Assembly: GCF_013386765.1 (NCBI RefSeq)
Contig: NZ_JACARE010000038.1
Coordinates: forward strand, 22,750 to 86,749
Source: Pseudomonas yamanorum
GTDB taxonomy: Bacteria; Pseudomonadota; Gammaproteobacteria; Pseudomonadales; Pseudomonadaceae
Length of the DNA stretch: 64,000 nt
Reading direction: 5' to 3'
The notes beneath the pieces are model-generated. The model made no database searches and was not told the DNA's origin. It worked only from the letters and a program-made list of their open reading frames with translations. The first letter of the stretch is position 1; every line of letters starts with the position of its first letter. A program made the position numbers and the translations under genes. Shown one piece after another: positions 36,447 through 43,543 of the stretch.

Positions 36447-36748
36447 CAACATTGTGGCGAGGGAGCTTGCTCCCGTTGGGCTGCGCAGCAGCCCCAATAA
36501 GAGCGCCGCATTTTTTCAGGTAGAACTCTGTGGCAGGTTTTGGGGCCGCTTCGCGCCCCAGCGGGAGCAAGCTCCCTCGCCACAGGGTTAATGTCCATGT
36601 CGGGGCCGCCTGTTCAGGCACCTTCCATAAATTCAGCGTTGGCCTGCAGGAATCCGGGGCGCCCGAGGGGGCGCTATCGCAGGCAAGCCAGCTCCCACAT
36701 TTGATCGCCACCAGACATGGCAACTCGGTCAAATGTGGGGCCCGGGTT
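36419..36748 (+). repeat. Tandem duplication, copy 1 (includes the 3' end of nagE)
   Basis: The first 172 bases (36419-36590) are identical to 36749-36920. The remainder (36591-36748) is related to 36921-37065 with small insertions and substitutions. The unit includes the last 28 bases of nagE, a complete REPIN (36453-36584), and a stray half REP of the GGGAGCTGGCTTGCC family at about 36675-36702. Confidence 0.9.
36453..36584. repeat. REPIN-like inverted repeat in duplication copy 1
   Basis: GAGGGAGCTTGCTCCC-family arms flank a GCTGCGCAGCAGCCCC / GGGGCCGCTTCGCGCCCC interior. It begins seven bases after the nagE stop. Confidence 0.85.
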
Positions 36749-37065
36749 TGGCCGCGAAGCCGTAACCGGCGCCTGACAACATTGTGGCGAGGGAGCTTGC
36801 TCCCGTTGGGCTGCGCAGCAGCCCCAATAAGAGCGCCGCATTTTTTCAGGTAGAACTCTGTGGCAGGTTTTGGGGCCGCTTCGCGCCCCAGCGGGAGCAA
36901 GCTCCCTCGCCACAGGGTTACGGCCTTTAGCAAAGAAATATGTCCATGCCGGGGCCGCCTGTTCAGGCACCTTACATAAATTCAGCGTTGGCCTGCAGGA
37001 ACCCGAGTCGCCCGAGGGGCGTTATCGCAGACATGGCAACTCGGTCAAATGTGGGAGCCGGGCTT
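36749..37065 (+). repeat. Tandem duplication, copy 2
   Basis: It repeats the nagE tail codons (GCCGCGAAGCCGTAACCGGC), stop and REPIN, then 19 bases not in copy 1 (36920-36938), then a diverged second half. It lacks the 31-base half-REP segment of copy 1. No gene is seen in the 702-bp gap 36447-37148. Confidence 0.9.
36783..36914. repeat. REPIN-like inverted repeat in duplication copy 2
   Basis: Identical to the element at 36453-36584. Confidence 0.85.
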
Positions 37066-37095
37066 GCCCGCGATGAGGCCCTCACAGCCAACAAA

Positions 37096-37127
37096 AAACC
37101 CGCTGACCAAACTGGCCCAGCGGGTTT
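37096..37127. terminator. Bidirectional intrinsic terminator
   Basis: AAACCCGCTG and CAGCGGGTTT enclose 12 bases, with U-runs on both strands. It ends the convergent nag region and the purL-side small gene. Confidence 0.85.
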
Positions 37128-37148
37128 CTCGTTTTCACAACCGACGAA

Positions 37149-37460
37149 TCAAAAATCCGCCAACTGCCACACCTCATAAGCCGGTGTCTCATATGGATGG
37201 CTAAGCTTCAACGCAGCCACCACAGCCACAATCAACTCATCCGCCACCACCAACTCAACCTTCCATTCCTCAACCACTTCAACCTGCCCCACCTGCCCGA
37301 TAAACGGCTGGCTGCCGTCCATCGAGCGGAATTGGCCCTGGCCCAGTACCTGCCAGGCGCAGCTGTCGTAGTGGCCGATGCGCCCGCCACCCGCGGCGAA
37401 GACGGCGGTTTTCACCGTCTCCACATGGCTGTCGGGCACAAAGAAGGCGAGCTTGTACAC
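37149..37460 (-). CDS. YqfO/NIF3 C-terminal-like protein
   Basis: The 103-residue protein matches the small stand-alone form of the YqfO insert domain of NIF3-like proteins: MYKLAFFVPDSHVETVKTAV, GGGRIGHYDSCAWQ and LKLSHPYETPAYEVW. It is a ferredoxin-like, CutA/PII-like fold that probably forms oligomers; its function is unknown. It lies four bases after purL on the same strand and is probably co-transcribed, with a terminator after it. Confidence 0.85.
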   Translation of the reverse strand: MYKLAFFVPDSHVETVKTAVFAAGGGRIGHYDSCAWQVLGQGQFRSMDGSQPFIGQVGQVEVVEEWKVELVVADELIVAVVAALKLSHPYETPAYEVWQLADF

Positions 37461-37464
37461 CGTC

Positions 37465-40400
37465 TTAGTTCACCCACACACGAGCGTTACGGAACATGCG
37501 CATCCACGCGCCGTCTTCGTTCCACTCTTCCGGGCGCCACGAGTTCTGCACGGCGCGGAATACGCGCTCCGGGTGCGGCATCATGATGGTCACGCGACCG
37601 TCGCGGCTGGTCAGCCCGGTGATCCCGCGCGGCGAGCCGTTCGGGTTGGCCGGGTAGCCTTCGGTGACCTTGCCGTGGTTGTCGACGAAACGCAGGGCCA
37701 CGGTACCGGACAGGTCGGCTTCCAGCAGTGCTTCTTCGCTGGAGAACTCGGCATGACCTTCACCGTGGGCGATGGCGATCGGCATGCGCGAACCGGCCAT
37801 GCCCTGCAGGAAGATCGAGTTGGATTCCTGCACCTGCACCATCGCAACACGGGCTTCGAACTGCTCGGAACGGTTACGCACGAAGTGCGGCCAGAACTCG
37901 CTGCCCGGGATCAGTTCGCTGAGGTTGGACATCATCTGGCAACCGTTGCACACACCCAGGGTGAAGCTGTCGTTGCGCTCGAAGAAGCCCTGGAACGCGT
38001 CGCGGGCACGGCTGTTGAACAGCGCCGACTTGGCCCAGCCCTCACCGGCACCCAGCACGTCGCCGTAGGAGAAACCGCCGCAGGCTACGAGGCCCTTGAA
38101 CTCGTTGAGGTCGACACGACCGGCGAGGATGTCGCTCATGTGCACGTCGATCGCATTGAAGCCGGCACGGTCGAACGCGGCCGCCATTTCCACCTGGCCG
38201 TTGACGCCCTGCTCACGCAGTACGGCAACTTGTGGGCGGATGCCTTTCTTGATGTAAGGCGCAGCGATGTCCTGGTTGACGTCGAAGCTGAGCTTGGTGC
38301 TCAGGCCCGGGTTGTCTTCTTCCAGGATGACGTCGAATTCCTGCTCGGCGCAGTCGGCGTTGTCACGCAGGCGCTGGATCTGGTAGCTGGTCTCGGCCCA
38401 CTGGCGTTGCAGCAGGCGGCGCTGGCCTTCAAACACGGTTTCGCCGTTGAAGACGATGTTGATTTCACCGTTGTTGATCGGCTGGCCAACCACGGCCACG
38501 CAGTCGCCCAGGCCAGCGGCGCTGAACTGTGCGAGTACGTCTGGCGTTGCGTCCTGGCGAACCTGGATCACGGCGCCCAACTCTTCGTTGAACAGGATTG
38601 CGGCGATGTCGGCGGAAGTTTCCGCCAGGCCGTCGAGGTTCAGGCTCAGGCCGCAGTGACCGGCGAAGGCCATTTCCACGGCGCTGGTCAGCAAACCACC
38701 GTCGGAACGGTCGTGGTAAGCCAGCAGGTGACCGTCGGCGTTCAGGCCCTGGATCACTGCGAAGAAAGCTTTCAGGTCTTCGGCGTCGTCGACGTCCGGA
38801 GCCTGCTTGCCGAGCTTGCCATGCACCTGGGCGAGGATCGAGGCGCCCATGCGGTTCTGGCCGCGACCGAGGTCGATCAGGATCAGGTCGGTGGTGCCCT
38901 TGTCCATGCGCAGTTGCGGGGTCAGGGTCTGGCGAATGTCGGTCACTGGCGCGAAACCGGTGACGATCAGCGACAGCGGCGAAGTAACGCTCTTGTCCAC
39001 GCCTTCATCGTTCCAGCGGGTGGCCATGGACATGGAGTCCTTGCCCACCGGAATGGTGATGCCCAGCTCAGGGCACAGCTCCATGCCGACCGCTTTCACG
39101 GTGTCGTACAGGCGCGCATCTTCACCCGGGTGACCGGCAGCAGACATCCAGTTGGCCGACAGCTTGATGTCGGAGATCTTGGCGATGCGCGATGCGGCGA
39201 TGTTGGTCAGGGTTTCGCCGATGGCCATGCGGCCCGACGCCGGAGCGTCCAGCAGCGCCAGCGGAGTACGCTCGCCCATGGCCATGGCTTCACCGGTGTA
39301 CACGTCGAAGCTGGTGGCGGTGACGGCAACGTCAGCCACCGGAACCTGCCACGGGCCGACCATTTGATCACGGGCAACCAGGCCGGTGATGGTACGGTCG
39401 CCGATGGTGATCAGGAAGCTTTTGCTGGCAACGGCCGGGTGGTGCAGGACGCGCTCCACGCAGTCGGCAATGGCCAGGGTGGACGGATCGAAATCGTCGC
39501 CCAGTTCGTTTTCGCGCACGGCCGAACGGTGCATGCGCGGGGCTTTGCCCAGCAGCACTTCCAGCGGCATGTCCACCGGGCTGTTGCCGAAGTGGCTGTC
39601 GGTGACCGTCAGTTGCGGCTCGGCAGTGGCTTCGCCGACTACGGCAAACGGGCAACGCTCGCGCTCGCAGATCGCCTGGAAGCGTTCGAAGTCCGCAGGA
39701 CCTACCGCCAGAACGTAACGCTCCTGGGATTCGTTGCTCCAGATTTCGTGCGGGGCCATGCCCGGCTCGTCGTTTGGAATGTTGCGCAGTTCGAAGCGGC
39801 CGCCACGGTCGCCATCGTTGACCAGCTCGGGGAAGGCGTTGGACAAGCCGCCCGCGCCCACGTCGTGGATGAAGCTGATCGGGTTCTTGTCACCCAGCTG
39901 CCAGCAACGGTCGATGACTTCCTGGCAACGGCGTTCCATCTCAGGGTTTTCACGCTGTACGGACGCGAAGTCCAGGTCTGCCGAGCTGGTGCCGGTGGCC
40001 ATGGAGGAAGCGGCGCCGCCGCCCAGGCCGATCAACATGGCCGGGCCGCCGAGGACGATCAGCTTGGAGCCGACCAGAATCTCGCCTTTCTGTACGTGTT
40101 CGGCGCGGATGTTGCCCATGCCGCCGGCCAACATGATCGGCTTGTGGTAACCGCGCACTTCATCGCCACGGGGGGTGGTGATGGACTGTTCGAAGGTACG
40201 GAAGTAGCCGGTCAGGGCCGGACGCCCGAATTCGTTGTTGAATGCAGCGCCGCCCAGCGGGCCTTCGATCATGATGTCCAGCGCGGTGACGATGCGCTCA
40301 GGCTTGCCGTACGGCACTTCCCACGGCTGTTCGAAGCCCGGGATCTGCAGGTTGGATACGGTGAAGCCAGTGAGGCCGGCCTTTGGCTTGGCGCCACGAC

Positions 40401-41361
40401 CGGTTGCACCTTCGTCGCGAATCTCGCCGCCGGAACCGGTGGCTGCACCCGGGAACGGGGCAATCGCGGTCGGGTGGTTGTGGGTCTCGACTTTCATCAG
40501 GATGTGCACCGGCTCCTGCACCGCACCGTACTGGCGGGTTTCAGGGTCCGGGAAGAAGCGGCCGGCGACGCTGCCGACGATCACCGAGGCGTTGTCTTTA
40601 TAAGCCGACAGAACGCCTTCGCTGTGCATCACGTAGGTGTTCTTGATCATGCCGAACAGGCTTTTTTCCTGGCTCTGGCCGTCGATGTCCCAACTGGCGT
40701 TGAAGATCTTGTGACGGCAGTGCTCGGAGTTCGCCTGGGCGAACATCATCAGTTCGATGTCGTGGGGGTTGCGCTTCAGACCGATGAAGGCGTTGACCAG
40801 GTAGTCAATTTCGTCTTCGGCGAGGGCCAGGCCCAGTTCGGTGTTGGCGGTTTCCAACGCGGCGCGACCGCCACCGAGCACGTCAATCGCGGTCAGCGGC
40901 TTGGGCTCGGCGTGGCTGAACAGACCGGCGGCCTGTTCCAGCTGGCTGACGATGATCTGGGTCATGCGGTCGTGCAGGCTGCTGGCGATCAGCTCGGCCT
41001 CGGCGTCGCTGAACTGGCCGGCTACATAGAAGGCAATCCCGCGTTCCAGGCGCTGGATTTTTTCCAGGCCGCAGTTGCGGGCGATGTCGCTGGCCTTGCT
41101 CGACCAGGGCGAGATGGTGCCGAACCGTGGCAAAACCAGGAACAAGCGGCCGTGAGGCTCTTGAACTGGAACGCTGGGACCGTACTTCAGAAGGCGCGCC
41201 AGCACTTGCTGTTCGTCGGCGGTCAAAACGCCGTTAACGTCGGCGAAGTGAGCAAATTCAGCATACAAGCCACTGACAGAAGGTACCTTCTGCCTCAGTT
41301 GCTCAAGGAGTTTGCTGTGGCGAAAGGCAGAAAGGGCAGGAGCGCCGCGCAGGATCAACAT
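37465..41361 (-). CDS. purL: Phosphoribosylformylglycinamidine synthase
   Basis: PurL converts FGAR to FGAM with glutamine and ATP. The 1298-residue large form has the N-terminal domain, two AIRS-like halves (GGAAFNNEFGRPALTGYF; HDRSDGGLLTSAVEMAFAG) and a C-terminal glutaminase domain with GVCNGCQMMSNLSE and a GEGHAEFSS histidine segment. The start at 41361 (MLILRGAPALSAFRHSKL) matches the Pseudomonas protein; 41 codons upstream would run through its promoter. A small YqfO-like gene follows. Confidence 0.98.
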   Translation of the reverse strand: MLILRGAPALSAFRHSKLLEQLRQKVPSVSGLYAEFAHFADVNGVLTADEQQVLARLLKYGPSVPVQEPHGRLFLVLPRFGTISPWSSKASDIARNCGLEKIQRLERGIAFYVAGQFSDAEAELIASSLHDRMTQIIVSQLEQAAGLFSHAEPKPLTAIDVLGGGRAALETANTELGLALAEDEIDYLVNAFIGLKRNPHDIELMMFAQANSEHCRHKIFNASWDIDGQSQEKSLFGMIKNTYVMHSEGVLSAYKDNASVIVGSVAGRFFPDPETRQYGAVQEPVHILMKVETHNHPTAIAPFPGAATGSGGEIRDEGATGRGAKPKAGLTGFTVSNLQIPGFEQPWEVPYGKPERIVTALDIMIEGPLGGAAFNNEFGRPALTGYFRTFEQSITTPRGDEVRGYHKPIMLAGGMGNIRAEHVQKGEILVGSKLIVLGGPAMLIGLGGGAASSMATGTSSADLDFASVQRENPEMERRCQEVIDRCWQLGDKNPISFIHDVGAGGLSNAFPELVNDGDRGGRFELRNIPNDEPGMAPHEIWSNESQERYVLAVGPADFERFQAICERERCPFAVVGEATAEPQLTVTDSHFGNSPVDMPLEVLLGKAPRMHRSAVRENELGDDFDPSTLAIADCVERVLHHPAVASKSFLITIGDRTITGLVARDQMVGPWQVPVADVAVTATSFDVYTGEAMAMGERTPLALLDAPASGRMAIGETLTNIAASRIAKISDIKLSANWMSAAGHPGEDARLYDTVKAVGMELCPELGITIPVGKDSMSMATRWNDEGVDKSVTSPLSLIVTGFAPVTDIRQTLTPQLRMDKGTTDLILIDLGRGQNRMGASILAQVHGKLGKQAPDVDDAEDLKAFFAVIQGLNADGHLLAYHDRSDGGLLTSAVEMAFAGHCGLSLNLDGLAETSADIAAILFNEELGAVIQVRQDATPDVLAQFSAAGLGDCVAVVGQPINNGEINIVFNGETVFEGQRRLLQRQWAETSYQIQRLRDNADCAEQEFDVILEEDNPGLSTKLSFDVNQDIAAPYIKKGIRPQVAVLREQGVNGQVEMAAAFDRAGFNAIDVHMSDILAGRVDLNEFKGLVACGGFSYGDVLGAGEGWAKSALFNSRARDAFQGFFERNDSFTLGVCNGCQMMSNLSELIPGSEFWPHFVRNRSEQFEARVAMVQVQESNSIFLQGMAGSRMPIAIAHGEGHAEFSSEEALLEADLSGTVALRFVDNHGKVTEGYPANPNGSPRGITGLTSRDGRVTIMMPHPERVFRAVQNSWRPEEWNEDGAWMRMFRNARVWVN

Positions 41362-41404
41362 CTTCGGGACAGCCTCGGGAAGGGGGTGTGCTTTGAGGCC
41401 GTGC

Positions 41405-41410
41405 ATTCTA
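41405..41410 (-). promoter_or_regulatory. Possible -10 box of purL
   Basis: TAGAAT reads on the minus strand 44 bases upstream of the purL ATG, within TACGCTAGAATGC. The -35 region is poor. Confidence 0.4.
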
Positions 41411-41636
41411 GCGTAAACCGTCGCCAACGGCACCCGAAACGGCACCAGTGGCCGCAGCCGGACGTCAGTTGGCATAAATCGCACGATATCAGATGGCCAT
41501 ACCCGCTGTTTTGGGCAGTTATTTTAACCGTCACAATCGGCTGCCAGGCCCCGTTTCTGCGGGCTGCAGCCAAGGTTTACGGGCGCTAGCAGACAAGTGC
41601 CCCGCTGTCGAGATATGGCGCCGAGGGTCCTTTGCG

Positions 41637-41642
41637 TATACT
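41637..41642 (+). promoter_or_regulatory. Possible -10 box of mltF
   Basis: GTATACT lies only seven bases before the mltF ATG, which would make the transcript nearly leaderless. No clear -35 box or ribosome site is visible. Confidence 0.35.
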
Positions 41643-41648
41643 GCGCAG

Positions 41649-43109
41649 ATGTTCTCCCCTACTGCTTTACGCCCGCGAGGCGCCAAATGGCTCTTCGTCA
41701 CCGGACTCTTCCTGCTGCTCAGCGCCTGTGTGGATAAACCCAACACGCTCGAGCGAATCAAGGAGGATGGCGTATTGCGGGTGGTTACCCGAAACAGCCC
41801 GGCCACTTATTTCCAGGACCGAAACGGTGAAACCGGTTTCGAATACGAACTGGTCAAGCGCTTCGCCGACGACCTGGGTGTAAAGCTGGAGATCCAGACC
41901 GCCGACAATCTGGATGACCTGTTCTCCCAGATCGGCAAGCCCAACGGCCCGGTGCTGGCCGCCGCCGGCCTGGTGAGCAGCGAGCAGCGCCGCCAAGAGG
42001 TGCGCTTCTCCCATCCGTACCTGGAAGTCACCCCGCAGATCATCTACCGCAACGGCCAGTCCCGCCCGACCACCGCGGCAGATTTGGTGGGCAAGAAGAT
42101 CATGGTGCTCAAGGGCAGCACCCACGCCGAGCAACTCGCAGCGCTGAAAAAGCAGTTTCCCGGGATTGAATACGAAGAGTCCGACGCCGTTGAGGTGGTC
42201 GACCTGCTGCGTATGGTGGACGAAGGCCAGATCGACCTGACCCTCGTCGACTCCAACGAAGTGGCGATGAACCAGGTGTACTTCCCCAACGTGCGGGTGG
42301 CCTTCGACTTGGGCGACGCCAGCAATCAGGCCTGGGCGGTGGCGGCGGGCGATGACAACAGCCTGCTCAACGAGGTCAACAACTACCTCGACAAGGTTGA
42401 AAAGAACGGCACCCTGCAACGCCTGAAAGACCGATATTACGGACACGTCGATGTACTCGGTTATGTCGGCGCCTACACCTTCGCCCAGCATTTGCAGCAG
42501 CGCCTGCCCAAATATGAGAAACACTTCCGGGCCTACGCCAAGGAAGAAAAGGTCGACTGGCGCCTGTTGGCCGCTATCGGTTATCAGGAATCACTCTGGC
42601 AGCCGGCGGTCACCTCCAAGACCGGCGTGCGCGGCCTGATGATGCTGACCCAGAACACCGCGCAAGCCATGGGCGTGTCCAACCGCCTGGACGCCAAGCA
42701 AAGCATCATGGGCGGCGCCAAGTACCTGGCCAAGATCAAGGATGAGCTGGACGACAAGATTGCCGAGCCGGACCGCACCTGGTTTGCCCTGGCGGCGTAC
42801 AACGTCGGCACCGGCCATTTGGATGACGCGCGCATTCTGGCGAAGAAAGAAGGCCTGAACCCGAACAAGTGGCTGGATGTGAAGAAGATGCTACCGCGCC
42901 TGGCGCAGAAGCAGTGGTACAGCAAGACGCGTTATGGGTATGCGCGAGGCGGTGAGCCAGTGCATTTTGTGGCGAACATCCGGCGCTACTACGACATCCT
43001 GACGTGGGTGACGCAGCCGCAGCTGGAAGGCAACCAGGTGGTGGAAGGCAACCTGCATGTGCCGGGTGTGGACAAGACCAAGCCGACTGAAGAAACCCCG
43101 CAGCTGTAA
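41649..43109 (+). CDS. mltF: Membrane-bound lytic murein transglycosylase F
   Basis: MltF cleaves peptidoglycan to anhydromuropeptides. The 486-residue protein has a lipobox (LLLSACVD, Cys27), a family 3 solute-binding-like regulatory domain (about 35-265) and an SLT catalytic domain with Glu314 in IGYQESLWQP. The fold and domain order match MltF. The start at 41649 gives a proper lipoprotein signal; the longer frame to 41493 would add 52 residues before it. It is divergent from purL. Confidence 0.95.
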   Translation: MFSPTALRPRGAKWLFVTGLFLLLSACVDKPNTLERIKEDGVLRVVTRNSPATYFQDRNGETGFEYELVKRFADDLGVKLEIQTADNLDDLFSQIGKPNGPVLAAAGLVSSEQRRQEVRFSHPYLEVTPQIIYRNGQSRPTTAADLVGKKIMVLKGSTHAEQLAALKKQFPGIEYEESDAVEVVDLLRMVDEGQIDLTLVDSNEVAMNQVYFPNVRVAFDLGDASNQAWAVAAGDDNSLLNEVNNYLDKVEKNGTLQRLKDRYYGHVDVLGYVGAYTFAQHLQQRLPKYEKHFRAYAKEEKVDWRLLAAIGYQESLWQPAVTSKTGVRGLMMLTQNTAQAMGVSNRLDAKQSIMGGAKYLAKIKDELDDKIAEPDRTWFALAAYNVGTGHLDDARILAKKEGLNPNKWLDVKKMLPRLAQKQWYSKTRYGYARGGEPVHFVANIRRYYDILTWVTQPQLEGNQVVEGNLHVPGVDKTKPTEETPQL

Positions 43110-43138
43110 TCCACGATTATCCAAACACCCAAAAACCC

Positions 43139-43229
43139 TGTGGGAGCCGGGCTTGCCCGCGATGGCGGAGTGTCAGCCAGCCTATGTATCGCTGACACTC
43201 CGCCATCGCGGGCAAGCCCGGCTCCCACA
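43139..43229. repeat. REPIN-like perfect 39-bp inverted repeat
   Basis: Arms 43139-43177 and 43191-43229 are exact complements around a 13-base loop (43178-43190). It belongs to the GGGAGCCGGGCTTGCCCGC family and lies between the convergent mltF and tre operon ends. Confidence 0.92.
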
Positions 43230-43245
43230 TTTGATCTTCATTGAT

Positions 43246-43542
43246 TTATAGAGCTGTGTTCAGGCCGGTGATCAGGTGCACCACCCCGCCCGCCAACACC
43301 ATCACCCCCGGCACACCCGCCACTTTCAACGCCTGCGCATCCAGCCGCCCCGCATCCTTCAACTGCACCCGCACCCGCGTCAGTGCCACCCGCTGCTGCG
43401 ACTTGAGGTTCTGCGCGCCGCCCAGCGCATCCAACACCGCCGGTGCCAATAGTGATTCGCTCACCGGAGCCGCCTGCGGCGTCTCAAGAATCAAATCCGG
43501 CGTCAGGGCCTTCCAGAACGCCCGCTGAAATTTCTCGAACAT
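43246..43542 (-). CDS. Stand-alone EIIB-like PTS protein without the active cysteine
   Basis: The 98-residue protein ends with an EIIB-like domain (LDALGGAQNLKSQQRVALTRVRVQL to GGVVHLITG). The cysteine that carries phosphate in EIIB (CTTRLR in NagE, CVTRLR in TreP) is alanine 53 here, so it cannot be phosphorylated in the usual way. It starts one base after the EI-fusion stop and is the last gene of the trehalose operon. It may act as a regulator or decoy binding EIIA or EIIC; this is inference. An upstream start ten codons earlier overlaps the previous gene. Confidence 0.8.
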   Translation of the reverse strand: MFEKFQRAFWKALTPDLILETPQAAPVSESLLAPAVLDALGGAQNLKSQQRVALTRVRVQLKDAGRLDAQALKVAGVPGVMVLAGGVVHLITGLNTAL

Positions 43543-43543
43543 G

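Noticed and set aside
36453..36914. CRISPR array suggested by repeated GAGGGAGCTTGCTCCC units
   Set aside because: The units are inverted pairs and a tandem segment copy. They are not regularly spaced direct repeats with unique spacers, and no cas gene is near.
36530..37179. Short open frames in the nagE-purL gap
   Set aside because: They are built from REPIN sequence and the duplicated segment, recur in both copies, and lack ribosome sites.
37378..41589. 1403-residue open frame on the plus strand, opposite purL
   Set aside because: It is the antisense shadow of purL, caused by high GC. It has no ribosome site and a biased His/Gly/Arg composition, while purL is certain.
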